Positions 37,631-46,624 are shown, counted from the stretch's first letter. The stretch is 64,000 bases of DNA from Ideonella sp. (GCA_015075165.1 JABTUY010000002.1:1-64000), one strand, 5' to 3'. Numbers and translations are program-made. The notes: generated from the letters alone by a model not told the origin.

Positions 37631-37921
37631 ATGCCTGCCTACATCACGCTGGCCAATTTCACCGAGCAAGGCGCACGCAACATCAAGGAGTCGCCGCAGC
37701 GCTACGAGGCCTTCAAGTCCGCCGCCGAAGCCGCCGGCGTGTCGATCAAGAGCGTGCACTGGACCACCGGTGCCTACGACCTGGTGATCGTCGCCGAGGG
37801 TCCGGACGACGCCGTGATGAGCCTCGCGCTGAAGACCGCCGCACTCGGCAACGTGCGCACGCAGACGCTGCGCGGCTTCTCGGCCGCCGAGATGCGCAAG
37901 CTCGTCGCCGACTTGAAGTGA
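37631..37921 (+). CDS. GYD-domain protein
   Basis: A 96-residue protein of the GYD family, alpha/beta dimeric ferredoxin-like folds of uncertain function. It is recognised by the start MPAYITLANFTEQGARNIKE and the motif WTTGAYDLVIVAEGPDD, where GAYD stands for the family's GxYD. A CGAGGAGAACC site precedes the ATG. It is encoded between the acyl-CoA dehydrogenase and CoA-transferase genes, which may only be chance. Confidence 0.85.
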   Translation: MPAYITLANFTEQGARNIKESPQRYEAFKSAAEAAGVSIKSVHWTTGAYDLVIVAEGPDDAVMSLALKTAALGNVRTQTLRGFSAAEMRKLVADLK

Positions 37922-38024
37922 TCGCCAACGGCGCGAGCCGCCGGCCCTGAAACGCGCGCGAACCCGCCCGAGGGGGCATGGGTTCGCGCGCTGCGCGTCG
38001 CGCAGTCGTTGCAGACTGCGGGCC

Positions 38025-39215
38025 ATGTGCCCCCTGCACGGCACCACCGTCGTCACGCTCGAACACGCGATCGCCGCTCCGCTGGCCACCCGCCACCTGG
38101 CCGACCTGGGTGCGCGAGTGATCAAGGTCGAGCGCCCCGGCGTCGGCGACTTCGCGCGCGGCTACGACGAGCGCGTGAACGGGCTGGCCTCGCACTTCGT
38201 CTGGACCAACCGTTCGAAGGAGAGCCTCACGCTCGACGTGAAGCACGCGCAGGCCGCGCCCGTGCTCGATGCGTTGATCGAGCGCGCCGACGTGCTGGTG
38301 CAGAACCTCGCGCCCGGCGCCGCCGCGCGGCTCGGCCTGTCGTTCGATGCGCTGCACGAGCGGCACCCGCGGTTGATCGTCTGCGACATCTCGGGCTACG
38401 GCGACGACCCCGCGCGCCCCGGGCCGTACCGCGACAAGAAGGCGTACGACCTGCTGATCCAGAGCGAGGCCGGTTTCCTGTCGGTCACCGGCACGCCCGA
38501 GCAACCGTCCAAGGCCGGCTGCTCGATCGCCGATATCGCCGCCGGCATGTACGCCTACAGCAGCATCCTGGCCGCGCTGATCGAGCGCGGCCACAGCGGG
38601 CGCGGCGTGCGGCTCGACGTCTCGATGCTCGAGGCGATGGCCGAATGGATGAGCTTCCCGCTGTACTACGCCTACCAGGGTGCGGCACCGCCGCCACGCG
38701 CCGGTGCCGCGCACGCGACGATCTACCCCTACGGACCGTTTCGCGCCGGCGACGGCAAGTCGGTGATGCTCGGGCTGCAGAACGAGCGCGAGTGGCAGCA
38801 GTTCTGCGCCCGCGTGCTGCGGCAGCCGCAGCTTGCCGATGACGAGCGTTTCGCGCGCAATGCGCGCCGCGTAGCCAACCGCGCGGCGCTGGCGGACGTG
38901 ATCGACGCGGTGTTCGCCACGCTGAGCAGCGAGCAGTTGATCGAGCGGCTCGACGATGCGCAGATCGCCAATGCACACGTCAACGGCATGGCCGAGGTGT
39001 GGGCGCACCCGCAACTGGCGGCGCGCGAGCGCTGGACGCGCGTGGCGTCGCCGACGGGCGAGCTGCCGGCGCTGTGGCCGCCGGCACTGCCGCCGTCGTT
39101 CGAGCCGCGGATGGACGCGATCCCCGCGCTCGGCGAGCACACCGATGCCGTGCTCGCCGAGCTCGGTTTCGATGCGGCGACGATCGCCGCGATGCGCCGC
39201 GACGGCATCGTCTGA
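38025..39215 (+). CDS. Class III CoA-transferase (CaiB/BaiF type)
   Basis: A 396-residue family III CoA-transferase that moves CoA between a donor acyl-CoA and an acceptor acid. The start VVTLEHAIAAPLATRHLADLGARVIKVE is the typical CaiB opening. Further features are VWTNRSKESLTLD, the DLLIQSEAGFLSVTGTPEQP stretch, and the catalytic-Asp region SIADIAAGMYAY. It would activate or deactivate acids for the neighbouring acyl-CoA dehydrogenase and is followed by an MmgE/PrpD gene. Confidence 0.92.
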   Translation: MCPLHGTTVVTLEHAIAAPLATRHLADLGARVIKVERPGVGDFARGYDERVNGLASHFVWTNRSKESLTLDVKHAQAAPVLDALIERADVLVQNLAPGAAARLGLSFDALHERHPRLIVCDISGYGDDPARPGPYRDKKAYDLLIQSEAGFLSVTGTPEQPSKAGCSIADIAAGMYAYSSILAALIERGHSGRGVRLDVSMLEAMAEWMSFPLYYAYQGAAPPPRAGAAHATIYPYGPFRAGDGKSVMLGLQNEREWQQFCARVLRQPQLADDERFARNARRVANRAALADVIDAVFATLSSEQLIERLDDAQIANAHVNGMAEVWAHPQLAARERWTRVASPTGELPALWPPALPPSFEPRMDAIPALGEHTDAVLAELGFDAATIAAMRRDGIV

Positions 39216-39244
39216 GAACCCCCGCCGCGAACGGAAAGCCGAAC

Positions 39245-40618
39245 ATGCCACCAGCCGCCGACACCGCAGCTTCGCCGGGCGAGCAGCTCGCGCACTTCGC
39301 CGCCGGCTTGCGCTACGACGCGGTGCCGGCGCCGGTGCTGCGCCGCACCGAAGACCTGTTGCTCGACTGGATCGGTTCGGCGCTGGCCGGCAAGGGTGCG
39401 CGGCCGGTCGAGTCGATCGCGCGCTTCTGGCTTGCGCAAGGGCCTGCCGACGGGCCGTCGGAGGTGCTGATCCACCGCCGCGGCACGAGTCCGCTGGTGG
39501 CCGCGGCGATCAACGCCGCCGCGTCGCACGTGGCCGAGCAGGACGACGTGCACAACGGCTCGGTGTTCCATCCGGCCGCGGTGGTGTTTCCGCCGGCGCT
39601 CGCGGTGGCACAGGCGCTCGGCGCGAGCGGGCGCGCGCTGCTGACCGCCGCGGTCGCCGGCTACGAGGTGGGCATTCGCGTCGGCGAGTTCCTCGGCCGA
39701 TCGCACTACAAGGTGTTTCACACCACCGGCACCGCCGGCACGCTGGCCGCGGCGGCCGCGGTCGGGCATCTGCTGCAGCTGTCGCCGCAGCAGATGGTGC
39801 ACGCGTTCGGCTCGGCCGGCACCCAGTCGGCCGGGCTGTGGGAGTTCCTGCGCGAGGCGGCCGACTCGAAGCAGCTGCACACCGCGCACGCCGCCGCGGC
39901 CGGCCTGAGCGCGGCCACCCTCGCGGCCGATGGCTTCACCGGCGCCAGCCGCATCCTCGACGGCGCGCGCGGCATGGCCGCCGGCATGTCGAGCGATGCC
40001 GATGCGGCGCGGCTGGTCGCGGGCCTCGGCACGCGCTGGGCCACTGCGGAGACCTCGTTCAAGTTCCACGCCTCGTGCCGCCACACGCACCCGGCGGCCG
40101 ATGCGCTGCAGCGTGCGCTGCGCGAACACCGGCTGGCCGCGCACGACATCGAGCACGTGCTGGCGCAGGTGCACCAGGGCGCGATCGACGTGCTCGGTGC
40201 GGTCACCGATCCGCAGACGGTGCACCAGTCGAAGTTCTCGATGGGCACGGTGCTGGCGATGATCGCGCTGCACGGTCGCGCCGGCCTGGCCGAGTTCGAC
40301 GCGCACTTCCGCGATCCGGCGGTGGTCGCGTTCCGCAACCGCGTGACGATGCAGCTCGACCACGAGGTCGACCGCGCGTACCCGGCGCGCTGGATCGGCA
40401 AGGTCGAGCTCGCGCTGCGCGATGGCCGCTGTGTGCACGCGCGCGTCGACGAGCCGAAGGGCGACCCCGGCAACACGCTCGACCGCAGCGAGCTCGAGGA
40501 CAAGGCGTTGCGCCTGGCCGCCTACGGTGGTGCCGCGAACGCGACCGAAATGCGCGCGATCGCGCAGGCGGTGTGGCGCATCGCCGAGGCGCCGCGCGTC
40601 GACCGGCTGCTGGGTTGA
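39245..40618 (+). CDS. MmgE/PrpD-family protein
   Basis: A 457-residue member of the family of 2-methylcitrate dehydratase, cis-aconitate decarboxylase and related proteins. Landmarks are DWIGSALAGKGARP, the ASHVAEQDDVHNGSVFHPAA region, GAAGTQSAGLWEFL-like GSAGTQSAGLWEFL, and FKFHASCRHTHPAADA. Its partners here (CoA-transferase, acyl-CoA dehydrogenase, SDR) suggest hydration or dehydration of a branched or tricarboxylic intermediate. It begins 29 bases after the CoA-transferase gene. Confidence 0.9.
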   Translation: MPPAADTAASPGEQLAHFAAGLRYDAVPAPVLRRTEDLLLDWIGSALAGKGARPVESIARFWLAQGPADGPSEVLIHRRGTSPLVAAAINAAASHVAEQDDVHNGSVFHPAAVVFPPALAVAQALGASGRALLTAAVAGYEVGIRVGEFLGRSHYKVFHTTGTAGTLAAAAAVGHLLQLSPQQMVHAFGSAGTQSAGLWEFLREAADSKQLHTAHAAAAGLSAATLAADGFTGASRILDGARGMAAGMSSDADAARLVAGLGTRWATAETSFKFHASCRHTHPAADALQRALREHRLAAHDIEHVLAQVHQGAIDVLGAVTDPQTVHQSKFSMGTVLAMIALHGRAGLAEFDAHFRDPAVVAFRNRVTMQLDHEVDRAYPARWIGKVELALRDGRCVHARVDEPKGDPGNTLDRSELEDKALRLAAYGGAANATEMRAIAQAVWRIAEAPRVDRLLG

Positions 40619-40996
40619 AGCGAAAGAGGCGCTGAAGCGACGGGCTCGGCCGGGGCACCACGGCACCCGGGGCCGCGGGCGCCGTGCGTGGCCTTGGCGG
40701 TGCCAAGTGCGACCCTGGCGCCGGATTGCGTCGCGTGGCGCTCGCGATGACACGTTCGCATACAAAACCGACGCCGCGCGTCGTTTGACGGTGCATCGGG
40801 GCCGGCGATCGAGGCCCCACGCGTTCGCGGGGTGTGCGGTTTCTTGTGCGACCGCTCGTAAGGTGCCCGCGGATTGCGAACTTCTTGACGCAAATCACGG
40901 CGTGCGCTCGGCGAAGATGCCCCCGCCCCGTTGCTGCGCACGCCTCATGCGTGCCGGCCGAGGCGAAACGACTGCATCGATCGAAACCACCCGACC
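40619..40996. other. Intergenic region ahead of the ApbE/HzsA-like cluster
   Basis: A 378-base gap with no supported gene. Two TTGACG sequences occur (about 40785 and 40885) as possible -35 boxes, but no good -10 follows either at the right spacing. It should contain the promoter of the 18-kb cluster that begins with apbE. Confidence 0.4.
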
Positions 40997-42040
40997 ATGC
41001 GCCTGCAACTGCCCTTGCCGCGATCACACCCGGCCAAGCCCCTGGTCGGCCAGACGGTGCCCGATCGCTCCGCGCGTGCCGACGTCGCGGGCGACGACGC
41101 GCTTTGGGTGCGGCGCGACGAAGCGATCATGGGCACCGCGATCCACGTCGAGCTGTGGTGTGCCGACGCGGCGCTGGCGCGGCATGCGACCGATGCGGTG
41201 ATCGCCGAGATGCACCGCATCGACCGGCTGATGAGTCCGTTCAAGCCGACCTCGGAGCTGTCGTGCGTCAACCGCGACGCCGCCACGCGCGCAGTGCCGG
41301 TGAGCGCCGAGTTGTTCGCGCTGATCGAGCGCTCGCTGCACTTCTCGCGCCTGTCCGACGGTGCGTTCGACATCACCTTCGCCGCCGTCGGCAGCCTGTA
41401 CGACTACCGCGCCGGCGTGGCGCCCGATGCCGCCACGCTCGAGCGCGCGCGCCGGGCCATCGGCTGGCGCCACCTGGTGCTCGACCCGGCGCAGCACAGC
41501 GTGCGCTTCGCGCGCGAGGGCATGCGCATCGACCTCGGGGGCTTTGCCAAGGGCTACGCGGTGGACACGAGCATCGCGATCCTGAAGCGGCTGGGCATCG
41601 CGCATGCGGTGGTCGCCGCCGGCGGCGACAGCCATGTGCTGGGTGATCGCCGCGGCCGGCCGTGGTCGATCGCCGTCCGCGACCCGCGCGATGCGCAGCG
41701 CATCGTGGCGGTGCTGCCGCTGCGCGACACCTCGATCTCGACATCCGGTGACTACGAGCGCTTCTTCGAGCGCGACGGCGTGCGCCACCACCATCTCATC
41801 GACCCGAAGACGGGGGTGTCGCCCAGTGCCGTGCACAGCGTGACCATCCTCGCGAACGACGGCCTCACGAGCGAAGGCATCTCCAAGTGCGTGTTCGTGA
41901 TGGATCTACCGCGCGGCATGCGACTCGTCGAGTCGCTGCCCGGCGTGGACGCCGTCGTCGTCGATGCCGCCGGGGCCTTGCATGTCTCCACCGGGTTGGC
42001 CGCCGCGAGCGGCGCGCCCGGTGGCGTCACCCGGCAGTAG
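40997..42040 (+). CDS. apbE: FAD:protein FMN transferase (ApbE)
   Basis: A 347-residue flavin transferase that uses FAD to attach FMN covalently to Thr/Ser in target proteins. The family motifs are in order: IMGTAIHVELWC, DRLMSPFKPTSELSCVN, the GGFAKGYAVD loop, AGGDSHVLGDRRGRPWSI, and the catalytic/Mg region STSGDYERFFERDGVRHHHLIDPKTG. Most ApbE enzymes are exported; here I see no signal peptide or lipobox with either possible start, so the location is unclear. It is the first gene of a cluster otherwise coding envelope proteins. Confidence 0.92.
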   Translation: MRLQLPLPRSHPAKPLVGQTVPDRSARADVAGDDALWVRRDEAIMGTAIHVELWCADAALARHATDAVIAEMHRIDRLMSPFKPTSELSCVNRDAATRAVPVSAELFALIERSLHFSRLSDGAFDITFAAVGSLYDYRAGVAPDAATLERARRAIGWRHLVLDPAQHSVRFAREGMRIDLGGFAKGYAVDTSIAILKRLGIAHAVVAAGGDSHVLGDRRGRPWSIAVRDPRDAQRIVAVLPLRDTSISTSGDYERFFERDGVRHHHLIDPKTGVSPSAVHSVTILANDGLTSEGISKCVFVMDLPRGMRLVESLPGVDAVVVDAAGALHVSTGLAAASGAPGGVTRQ

Positions 42041-42104
42041 CCAGACCACAGCCAGACGACAGAGAGTCAGGCCACAGAAAGAGTCGGACCACAGAGCCAG
42101 ACGC
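42041..42104 (+). repeat. Degenerate CCACAG/CAGAC repeat leader before the HzsA-like gene
   Basis: The gap between apbE and the next gene is an imperfect tandem array of short units such as CCAGACCACAG, CCAGACGACAGAG, GGCCACAGAAAGAG and GGACCACAGAGCCAGACG. It is much poorer in G/C-rich codon-like pattern than its surroundings. A strong AAGGAGG site follows, just before the next ATG. Confidence 0.5.
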
Positions 42105-42120
42105 ATTCAAGGAGGCGGTC

Positions 42121-45100
42121 ATGAAAACGCGATTCGCGATCCGTTCGAATCAACCGGTGCGCAGTGTGTCGGCCGTCGTGCTGGGCGCCGCGCTGGCCGC
42201 CTGCTCCGGCAGCGGCGACAGCGACAACACGGTCGCCGTCAACGGCGACGTGCCGATCGCCTACACCCAGCGCGCCAACACGCTGGGTCTGAACCCGACC
42301 GACGGCACGCCGTTCGCCGCCGGCGGTGATCTGATGATCCGCGAGAAGTCCTCGCCGAGTGCGAAGGAGCACAACATCACGGCCGCCTACACGCGCGGCG
42401 TGGGCGACGTCTCGGACCCCGAGGTGTCGTACGACGGCAAGAAGATCGTCTTCGCGATGAACTGTCCGAGCAGCAACAACGCGGCGATCGGCTCGGCGGC
42501 ATGCACCGGCCGCTGGAACATCTGGGAGTACACGCTGCCGGCCAAGGGCTACGAGGGCGGCACGTTCCGCCGCATCACCAGCTCGGCCACCGACGACGAC
42601 GTCGATCCCTACTACCTGCCCGGCGGCGGCTTCGTCTTCGCGTCGAACCGGCAGGGCAAGACGAGCGTGCTGCAGGGCCAGGCGATCAACGCGCAACCGT
42701 ATTTCGCGCTCGACGAGTACGAGCGCGAGCGCGTGCTGAACCTGCACACGATGGGCGCCGACGGCAGCAACATCCGCCAGATCTCGGCCAACCAGAGCCA
42801 CGACCGCAACCCGGTCGTGCGCGACAACGGCAACATCATGTTCTCGCGCTGGGAGCACGTGGGCCCGAAGAACCGCTTCGCGGTGTTCCAGGTCAAACCC
42901 GACGGCACCGACATGTTCGTGTTCTACGGCGCGCTGAGCCCGGGCAACAGCTTCCTGCATCCGCGCGAGATGGACCCCGCCGGCGCGTACCAGGGCCAGT
43001 TGGCGTCGTCGCTGATGTCGCTGTCGGGCACGCAGGAAGGTGGCGCGTTGATGATGATCGACGCTGCCAACTACTCCGAGAACAACGCGCCGGCGCACGC
43101 AGGCCTGCCGGCGGGGCAGGGCCAGCGGCAGGTCACGCAGCAGGCACTGAACGACGAGCGCGGCTTCTCGCTCTACGGTCGCGTCACCACGCCGTACCCG
43201 CTGTGGGACGGCACCAACCGCGTGCTCGGTTCGTACCGGCCGTGCGAGGTGCAGCGCACCGAGCCGGGCAAGCCGACGGCGGTGGTGTCGTGCGCGATCC
43301 TGACGCAGGAGGAGCGCGACGCGCTGGGCAACAACGATGAGATGCGCGGTGCGCCGGTCACGCTGCCCAGCGGCGTCCAGTTGCGCGACAACGTGCCGGC
43401 GTCGTACGCGGTCTACATGTTCGATCTGCGGCAGAACACGCAGCAGATCGTCGCCGCGCCGCCGGCAGGCTTCATGTACGTCGATCCGATCGCGTTGCAG
43501 CCGCGCCGCGTGCCGCAGCAGGCATCGGCCACGGCGGTGGATGAAGACCTCGCGCGCCAGGACAAGGGCCTGATCGAAGTGCGCAGCGTCTACGACACCG
43601 ACGGTCTGAACCGCATGGGCAACCCGATGCTGGCCGTGACCGAGGCCGAGCGGCCCGCGTCTTGCAATCCGGGCGTCGCCTCGCTGGACCAGCGCGTCGG
43701 CATCGTGCAGACCGCGCCGCCTGCCGACCCGGCCGAGACGCGCGCGTCGGTGCCCGACCTGCGTCGCATGAAAGACCCGGCCGACCCGGCGTATCAATGC
43801 GCGCCGGCGCGCTTCGTGCGCGCGTTTCGCGCCGTGGCGCCGCCGTCGAACATGATGGGCGGCCGCGAGGCGATCGGCGAGACCGAGTTCGAGCAGCAGC
43901 AGATCCTCGGCTACGCGCCGGTCGAACCCGACGGCTCGTTCAAGCTGCAGGTGCCGGCCGACACGCCGCTCGGCCTGGCCATCGTCGACTCCAAGGGCCG
44001 CGCGATCCAGACGCACCTCAACTGGATCCAGGTGCGGCCGGGCGAGCGCCGCACCTGCGACGGCTGCCACAGCCCGCGCCGTGGCGCGTCGCTGAACTCC
44101 GGTCCGGTGGTCGATCCGGCGAATCGCCCGACGTCGTGGCTGCCGACCATGGTGCCGCAGCAAGGTGAAACCATGGCCTCGACGCGCACGCGCCTCGACC
44201 CGAGCGCGCTGCAACTGCGCCCCGACATGGAATCGACCGACATCTGGGCCAACCCGGCCGCGGGCGGCGTGCCGCGCCCGTCGCTGCAGATGCGCTACAC
44301 AGGCAACGCCAACCCCGCGGACGACCTGGCCACCGCGGTGCCGAGCAACGGCCTGATCAACTACGAGCAGCACATTGCGCCGCTGTGGGAACGCCCCCGC
44401 GGCGCCAACACCTGCACCAACTGCCACAACGGCAGCAGCGGCCCGCTCGACCTGCGCTCGACCACCTCCGGCACCGGCCGCTACACCTCGTACGAGGAGC
44501 TGCTGGTCGGCGACCCGGTGATCGACCCGGACACCGGCCTGCCGCAGATCGAGGTGCGCGAAGGCGTGCCCGAGGTCGTGCGCGGTGTGGCGCTGGTCGA
44601 CACCGAGGCGCCCAACGCGCTGGGGATGACGCGCGCCAGCCGCTTGGGCGAGATCCTGTACGGCGAGGTGCTGAAGGCCGGGCCCGAGGCGCTGCAGGCG
44701 CACCCGAACCCGCCGCCGAGCGCGCCGAACCATGCCGCGATCCTCAACAAGGCCGAGCTGCGCCTCGTGACCGAGTGGATCGACCTGGGCGGCCAGTACT
44801 TCAACGATCCGTTCAACTCGGGCGCGATGGCGGCCAGCCAGCTGAGCGAGACCGTATTCGAGTCATCGGTGCTGCCGATTCTGTCGAGCACCTGCGCGGC
44901 GAGCTGCCACCAGGCCGGCGGCCTGCAAGGCACGCCGACGCCTGGCACGTCGTTCCAGGGCAACCGCTTCGTGCTTACCGGCAGCCCCGAGGGTGACTAC
45001 AACGTGACACTGTCGATGATCTCCGACACCTGCAACCCGGCGTCGAACTACCTGCTGCTGCGGCCGTCGACGGCGCCGCACCCGTCGGGCGGCACGGCGG

Positions 45101-45201
45101 CGGCGCTGCCGGTGGGCAGCCAGAACTACAACACCATCCGCGACTGGATCGCCAGCGGCTGCGGTGCAGGGGCAACGAGCGCGAGGGCAGGCAGACGATG
45201 A
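42121..45201 (+). CDS. HzsA-like multi-domain lipoprotein with c-type heme motifs
   Basis: A 1026-residue lipoprotein (signal ending LAAC near residue 29, then SGSGDSD). The first ~350 residues have TolB/WD-like propeller repeats such as DVSDPEVSYDGKKIVFAMN, PYYLPGGGFVFASNR and RNPVVRDNGNIMFSRWE. A middle region precedes the heme part, with classical CxxCH motifs at C646 (CDGCH) and C765 (CTNCH) and an atypical CxxxCH at C925 (CAASCH). The overall design resembles proteins often labelled hydrazine synthase alpha subunit-related, but this is not an anammox enzyme by context. It is probably an outer-membrane or periplasmic electron-transfer protein. Preceded by AAGGAGG; the stop overlaps the next gene's start (ATGA). 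Confidence 0.82.
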   Translation: MKTRFAIRSNQPVRSVSAVVLGAALAACSGSGDSDNTVAVNGDVPIAYTQRANTLGLNPTDGTPFAAGGDLMIREKSSPSAKEHNITAAYTRGVGDVSDPEVSYDGKKIVFAMNCPSSNNAAIGSAACTGRWNIWEYTLPAKGYEGGTFRRITSSATDDDVDPYYLPGGGFVFASNRQGKTSVLQGQAINAQPYFALDEYERERVLNLHTMGADGSNIRQISANQSHDRNPVVRDNGNIMFSRWEHVGPKNRFAVFQVKPDGTDMFVFYGALSPGNSFLHPREMDPAGAYQGQLASSLMSLSGTQEGGALMMIDAANYSENNAPAHAGLPAGQGQRQVTQQALNDERGFSLYGRVTTPYPLWDGTNRVLGSYRPCEVQRTEPGKPTAVVSCAILTQEERDALGNNDEMRGAPVTLPSGVQLRDNVPASYAVYMFDLRQNTQQIVAAPPAGFMYVDPIALQPRRVPQQASATAVDEDLARQDKGLIEVRSVYDTDGLNRMGNPMLAVTEAERPASCNPGVASLDQRVGIVQTAPPADPAETRASVPDLRRMKDPADPAYQCAPARFVRAFRAVAPPSNMMGGREAIGETEFEQQQILGYAPVEPDGSFKLQVPADTPLGLAIVDSKGRAIQTHLNWIQVRPGERRTCDGCHSPRRGASLNSGPVVDPANRPTSWLPTMVPQQGETMASTRTRLDPSALQLRPDMESTDIWANPAAGGVPRPSLQMRYTGNANPADDLATAVPSNGLINYEQHIAPLWERPRGANTCTNCHNGSSGPLDLRSTTSGTGRYTSYEELLVGDPVIDPDTGLPQIEVREGVPEVVRGVALVDTEAPNALGMTRASRLGEILYGEVLKAGPEALQAHPNPPPSAPNHAAILNKAELRLVTEWIDLGGQYFNDPFNSGAMAASQLSETVFESSVLPILSSTCAASCHQAGGLQGTPTPGTSFQGNRFVLTGSPEGDYNVTLSMISDTCNPASNYLLLRPSTAPHPSGGTAAALPVGSQNYNTIRDWIASGCGAGATSARAGRR

Positions 45202-45836
45202 CGAAACTCACGCAGCGAACCCCGCGGTCCGCTGCGGCGGTGCGATGCACCGTCGCAGCGGCCGCTGCCATTCTGGGCCTCGCGTCGTGCGGCGGCGGCA
45301 GCCCGCTGGACAACCCGTCGACGATCCAGAACCCGGGCGTCACCGGCAACCAGCGGCTGGCCTTCGCCTACTTCCAGCGCTGCGTGTTCCCGGTGTTCCT
45401 GGCACAGCTGCCGATCAAGATGCCCGACGGCAGCATGGCGATCAACACCTGCGCGGCGTCGGGGTGCCACGACAACACCAACGGCACCGGCGGCGCTTTT
45501 CGTGTCATAGGTAACGCGCAGCCGATCGACCTCGCCAATCCGGCCAACACCCCGGACATCATCCGCAACAGCGACATGTACAAGAACTTCTATTCTGCTC
45601 AGGGCGAAGTGGTGTTCGGCTCCCCGATGGCGTCGCGCCTGCTGGCCAAGCCGATGGTCAACGGCGTGCTGCACGGCGGCGGCCTGGTGTTCGAGAACGC
45701 AAGCGATGCCAACGCACGACTGATCCAGTACTGGATCAACAACCCGGCGCCGACCGGGCAGAACGAGTTCAGCCCGTCGACCTACAACATGTTCACGCCG
45801 GCCGACGCGGCCACGGGCGCCTGCAACACGCAATGA
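45198..45836 (+). CDS. Small lipoprotein with a CxxxxCH heme-like motif
   Basis: A 212-residue protein with a signal and lipobox (LASC near residue 33, then GGGSP). It carries one candidate c-type heme site with unusual spacing, C85-x4-C90-H91 (CAASGCH), in a context similar to the last heme motif of the preceding protein. A possible distal Met lies in several places, for example SPMASRLL. The extreme C-terminus is DAATGACNTQ, close to the ApbE flavinylation pattern Dxx[ST]GA[ST] but with Cys at the acceptor position. It overlaps both neighbours by four bases (ATGA), so it is strongly coupled to the HzsA-like and SH3/beta-barrel genes. Function unknown. Confidence 0.75.
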   Translation: MTKLTQRTPRSAAAVRCTVAAAAAILGLASCGGGSPLDNPSTIQNPGVTGNQRLAFAYFQRCVFPVFLAQLPIKMPDGSMAINTCAASGCHDNTNGTGGAFRVIGNAQPIDLANPANTPDIIRNSDMYKNFYSAQGEVVFGSPMASRLLAKPMVNGVLHGGGLVFENASDANARLIQYWINNPAPTGQNEFSPSTYNMFTPADAATGACNTQ

Positions 45837-46624
45837 TCCGTCTCCAGGCCCGCGCTGCCGTGCACTGGCGGCGGCTCCATGCACTGCTCGTCGCCGGCGT
45901 CGCCTGCGTACTGCTCGGCCTGCTCGCGGTGCCGCCAGCGCGCGCGGCCCACGAGCCCGAGCGGCTGCGCGTGGCCGACCCGTACCTCGAACTGCACACG
46001 GGCCCCGGAAGGGGCTTTCCGATCTTCTTCGTCGTGCAGCGCGACGATTGGGTGCAACTGGAGCTGCGCTTCACCGACTGGTTCAAGGTGCGCACCGACA
46101 CCGGCAAGCAAGGCTGGGTGCACCGCTCGCAGCTGCAGAACACCTTCACGGTCGCCGGCGTGCCCAAGAGCTTCCGCGAGATCGCGCTCGACGACTACCT
46201 GTCGCGCCGCGTGCAGCTCGGTGCGGCATGGGGCAAGTTCAAGACCGAGCCGATGCTCAAGCTGTGGACCAGCTACCGGCTGTCGGAGACGCTGAGCGTC
46301 GAGGGCACGGTGGGGCAGGTGCAGGGCCTGTTCTCGGGCACGTCGATCTGGCACCTCAACCTGATGGCCGAGCCGTTGTCCGACCAGCGGCTGTCGCCGT
46401 ACTTCTCGATCGGCGTCGGCAAGTTCAAGAACCTGCCGAATCAAACGCTGGTGAGCGCGATCCCGGTCGACGCCAAACTGTCCAACGCGTCGATCGGCGT
46501 GCGCTACTACCTGACCGAGCGCTTCATCGTGCGCGCCGACTACTCGCTGTACACGGCGTTCGTCGGCGACGCCCGCACCGGCGAATACCGCGCCAAGACC
46601 ATCGGCCTGGCGTTCTTCTTCTGA
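45833..46624 (+). CDS. SH3-domain plus outer-membrane beta-barrel protein
   Basis: A 263-residue exported protein (signal peptide about 1-38, ending ARA). Residues about 40-105 form a bacterial SH3-like domain: LRVADPYLELHTGPGRGFPI, then WFKVRTDTGKQGWVHRSQL. The rest alternates polar and hydrophobic residues in beta-strand style and ends in IGLAFFF, a C-terminal Phe typical of outer-membrane barrels. An SH3 domain may bind peptidoglycan, so the protein could link wall and outer membrane. The ATG overlaps the preceding stop. Confidence 0.82.
   Translation: MIRLQARAAVHWRRLHALLVAGVACVLLGLLAVPPARAAHEPERLRVADPYLELHTGPGRGFPIFFVVQRDDWVQLELRFTDWFKVRTDTGKQGWVHRSQLQNTFTVAGVPKSFREIALDDYLSRRVQLGAAWGKFKTEPMLKLWTSYRLSETLSVEGTVGQVQGLFSGTSIWHLNLMAEPLSDQRLSPYFSIGVGKFKNLPNQTLVSAIPVDAKLSNASIGVRYYLTERFIVRADYSLYTAFVGDARTGEYRAKTIGLAFFF

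Noticed and set aside
42121-45201. Calling this a true hydrazine synthase alpha subunit (anammox)
   Set aside because: The architecture resembles HzsA-related proteins, but no hzsB/C, no hydrazine dehydrogenase and a wholly different neighbourhood are seen. The label would mislead.
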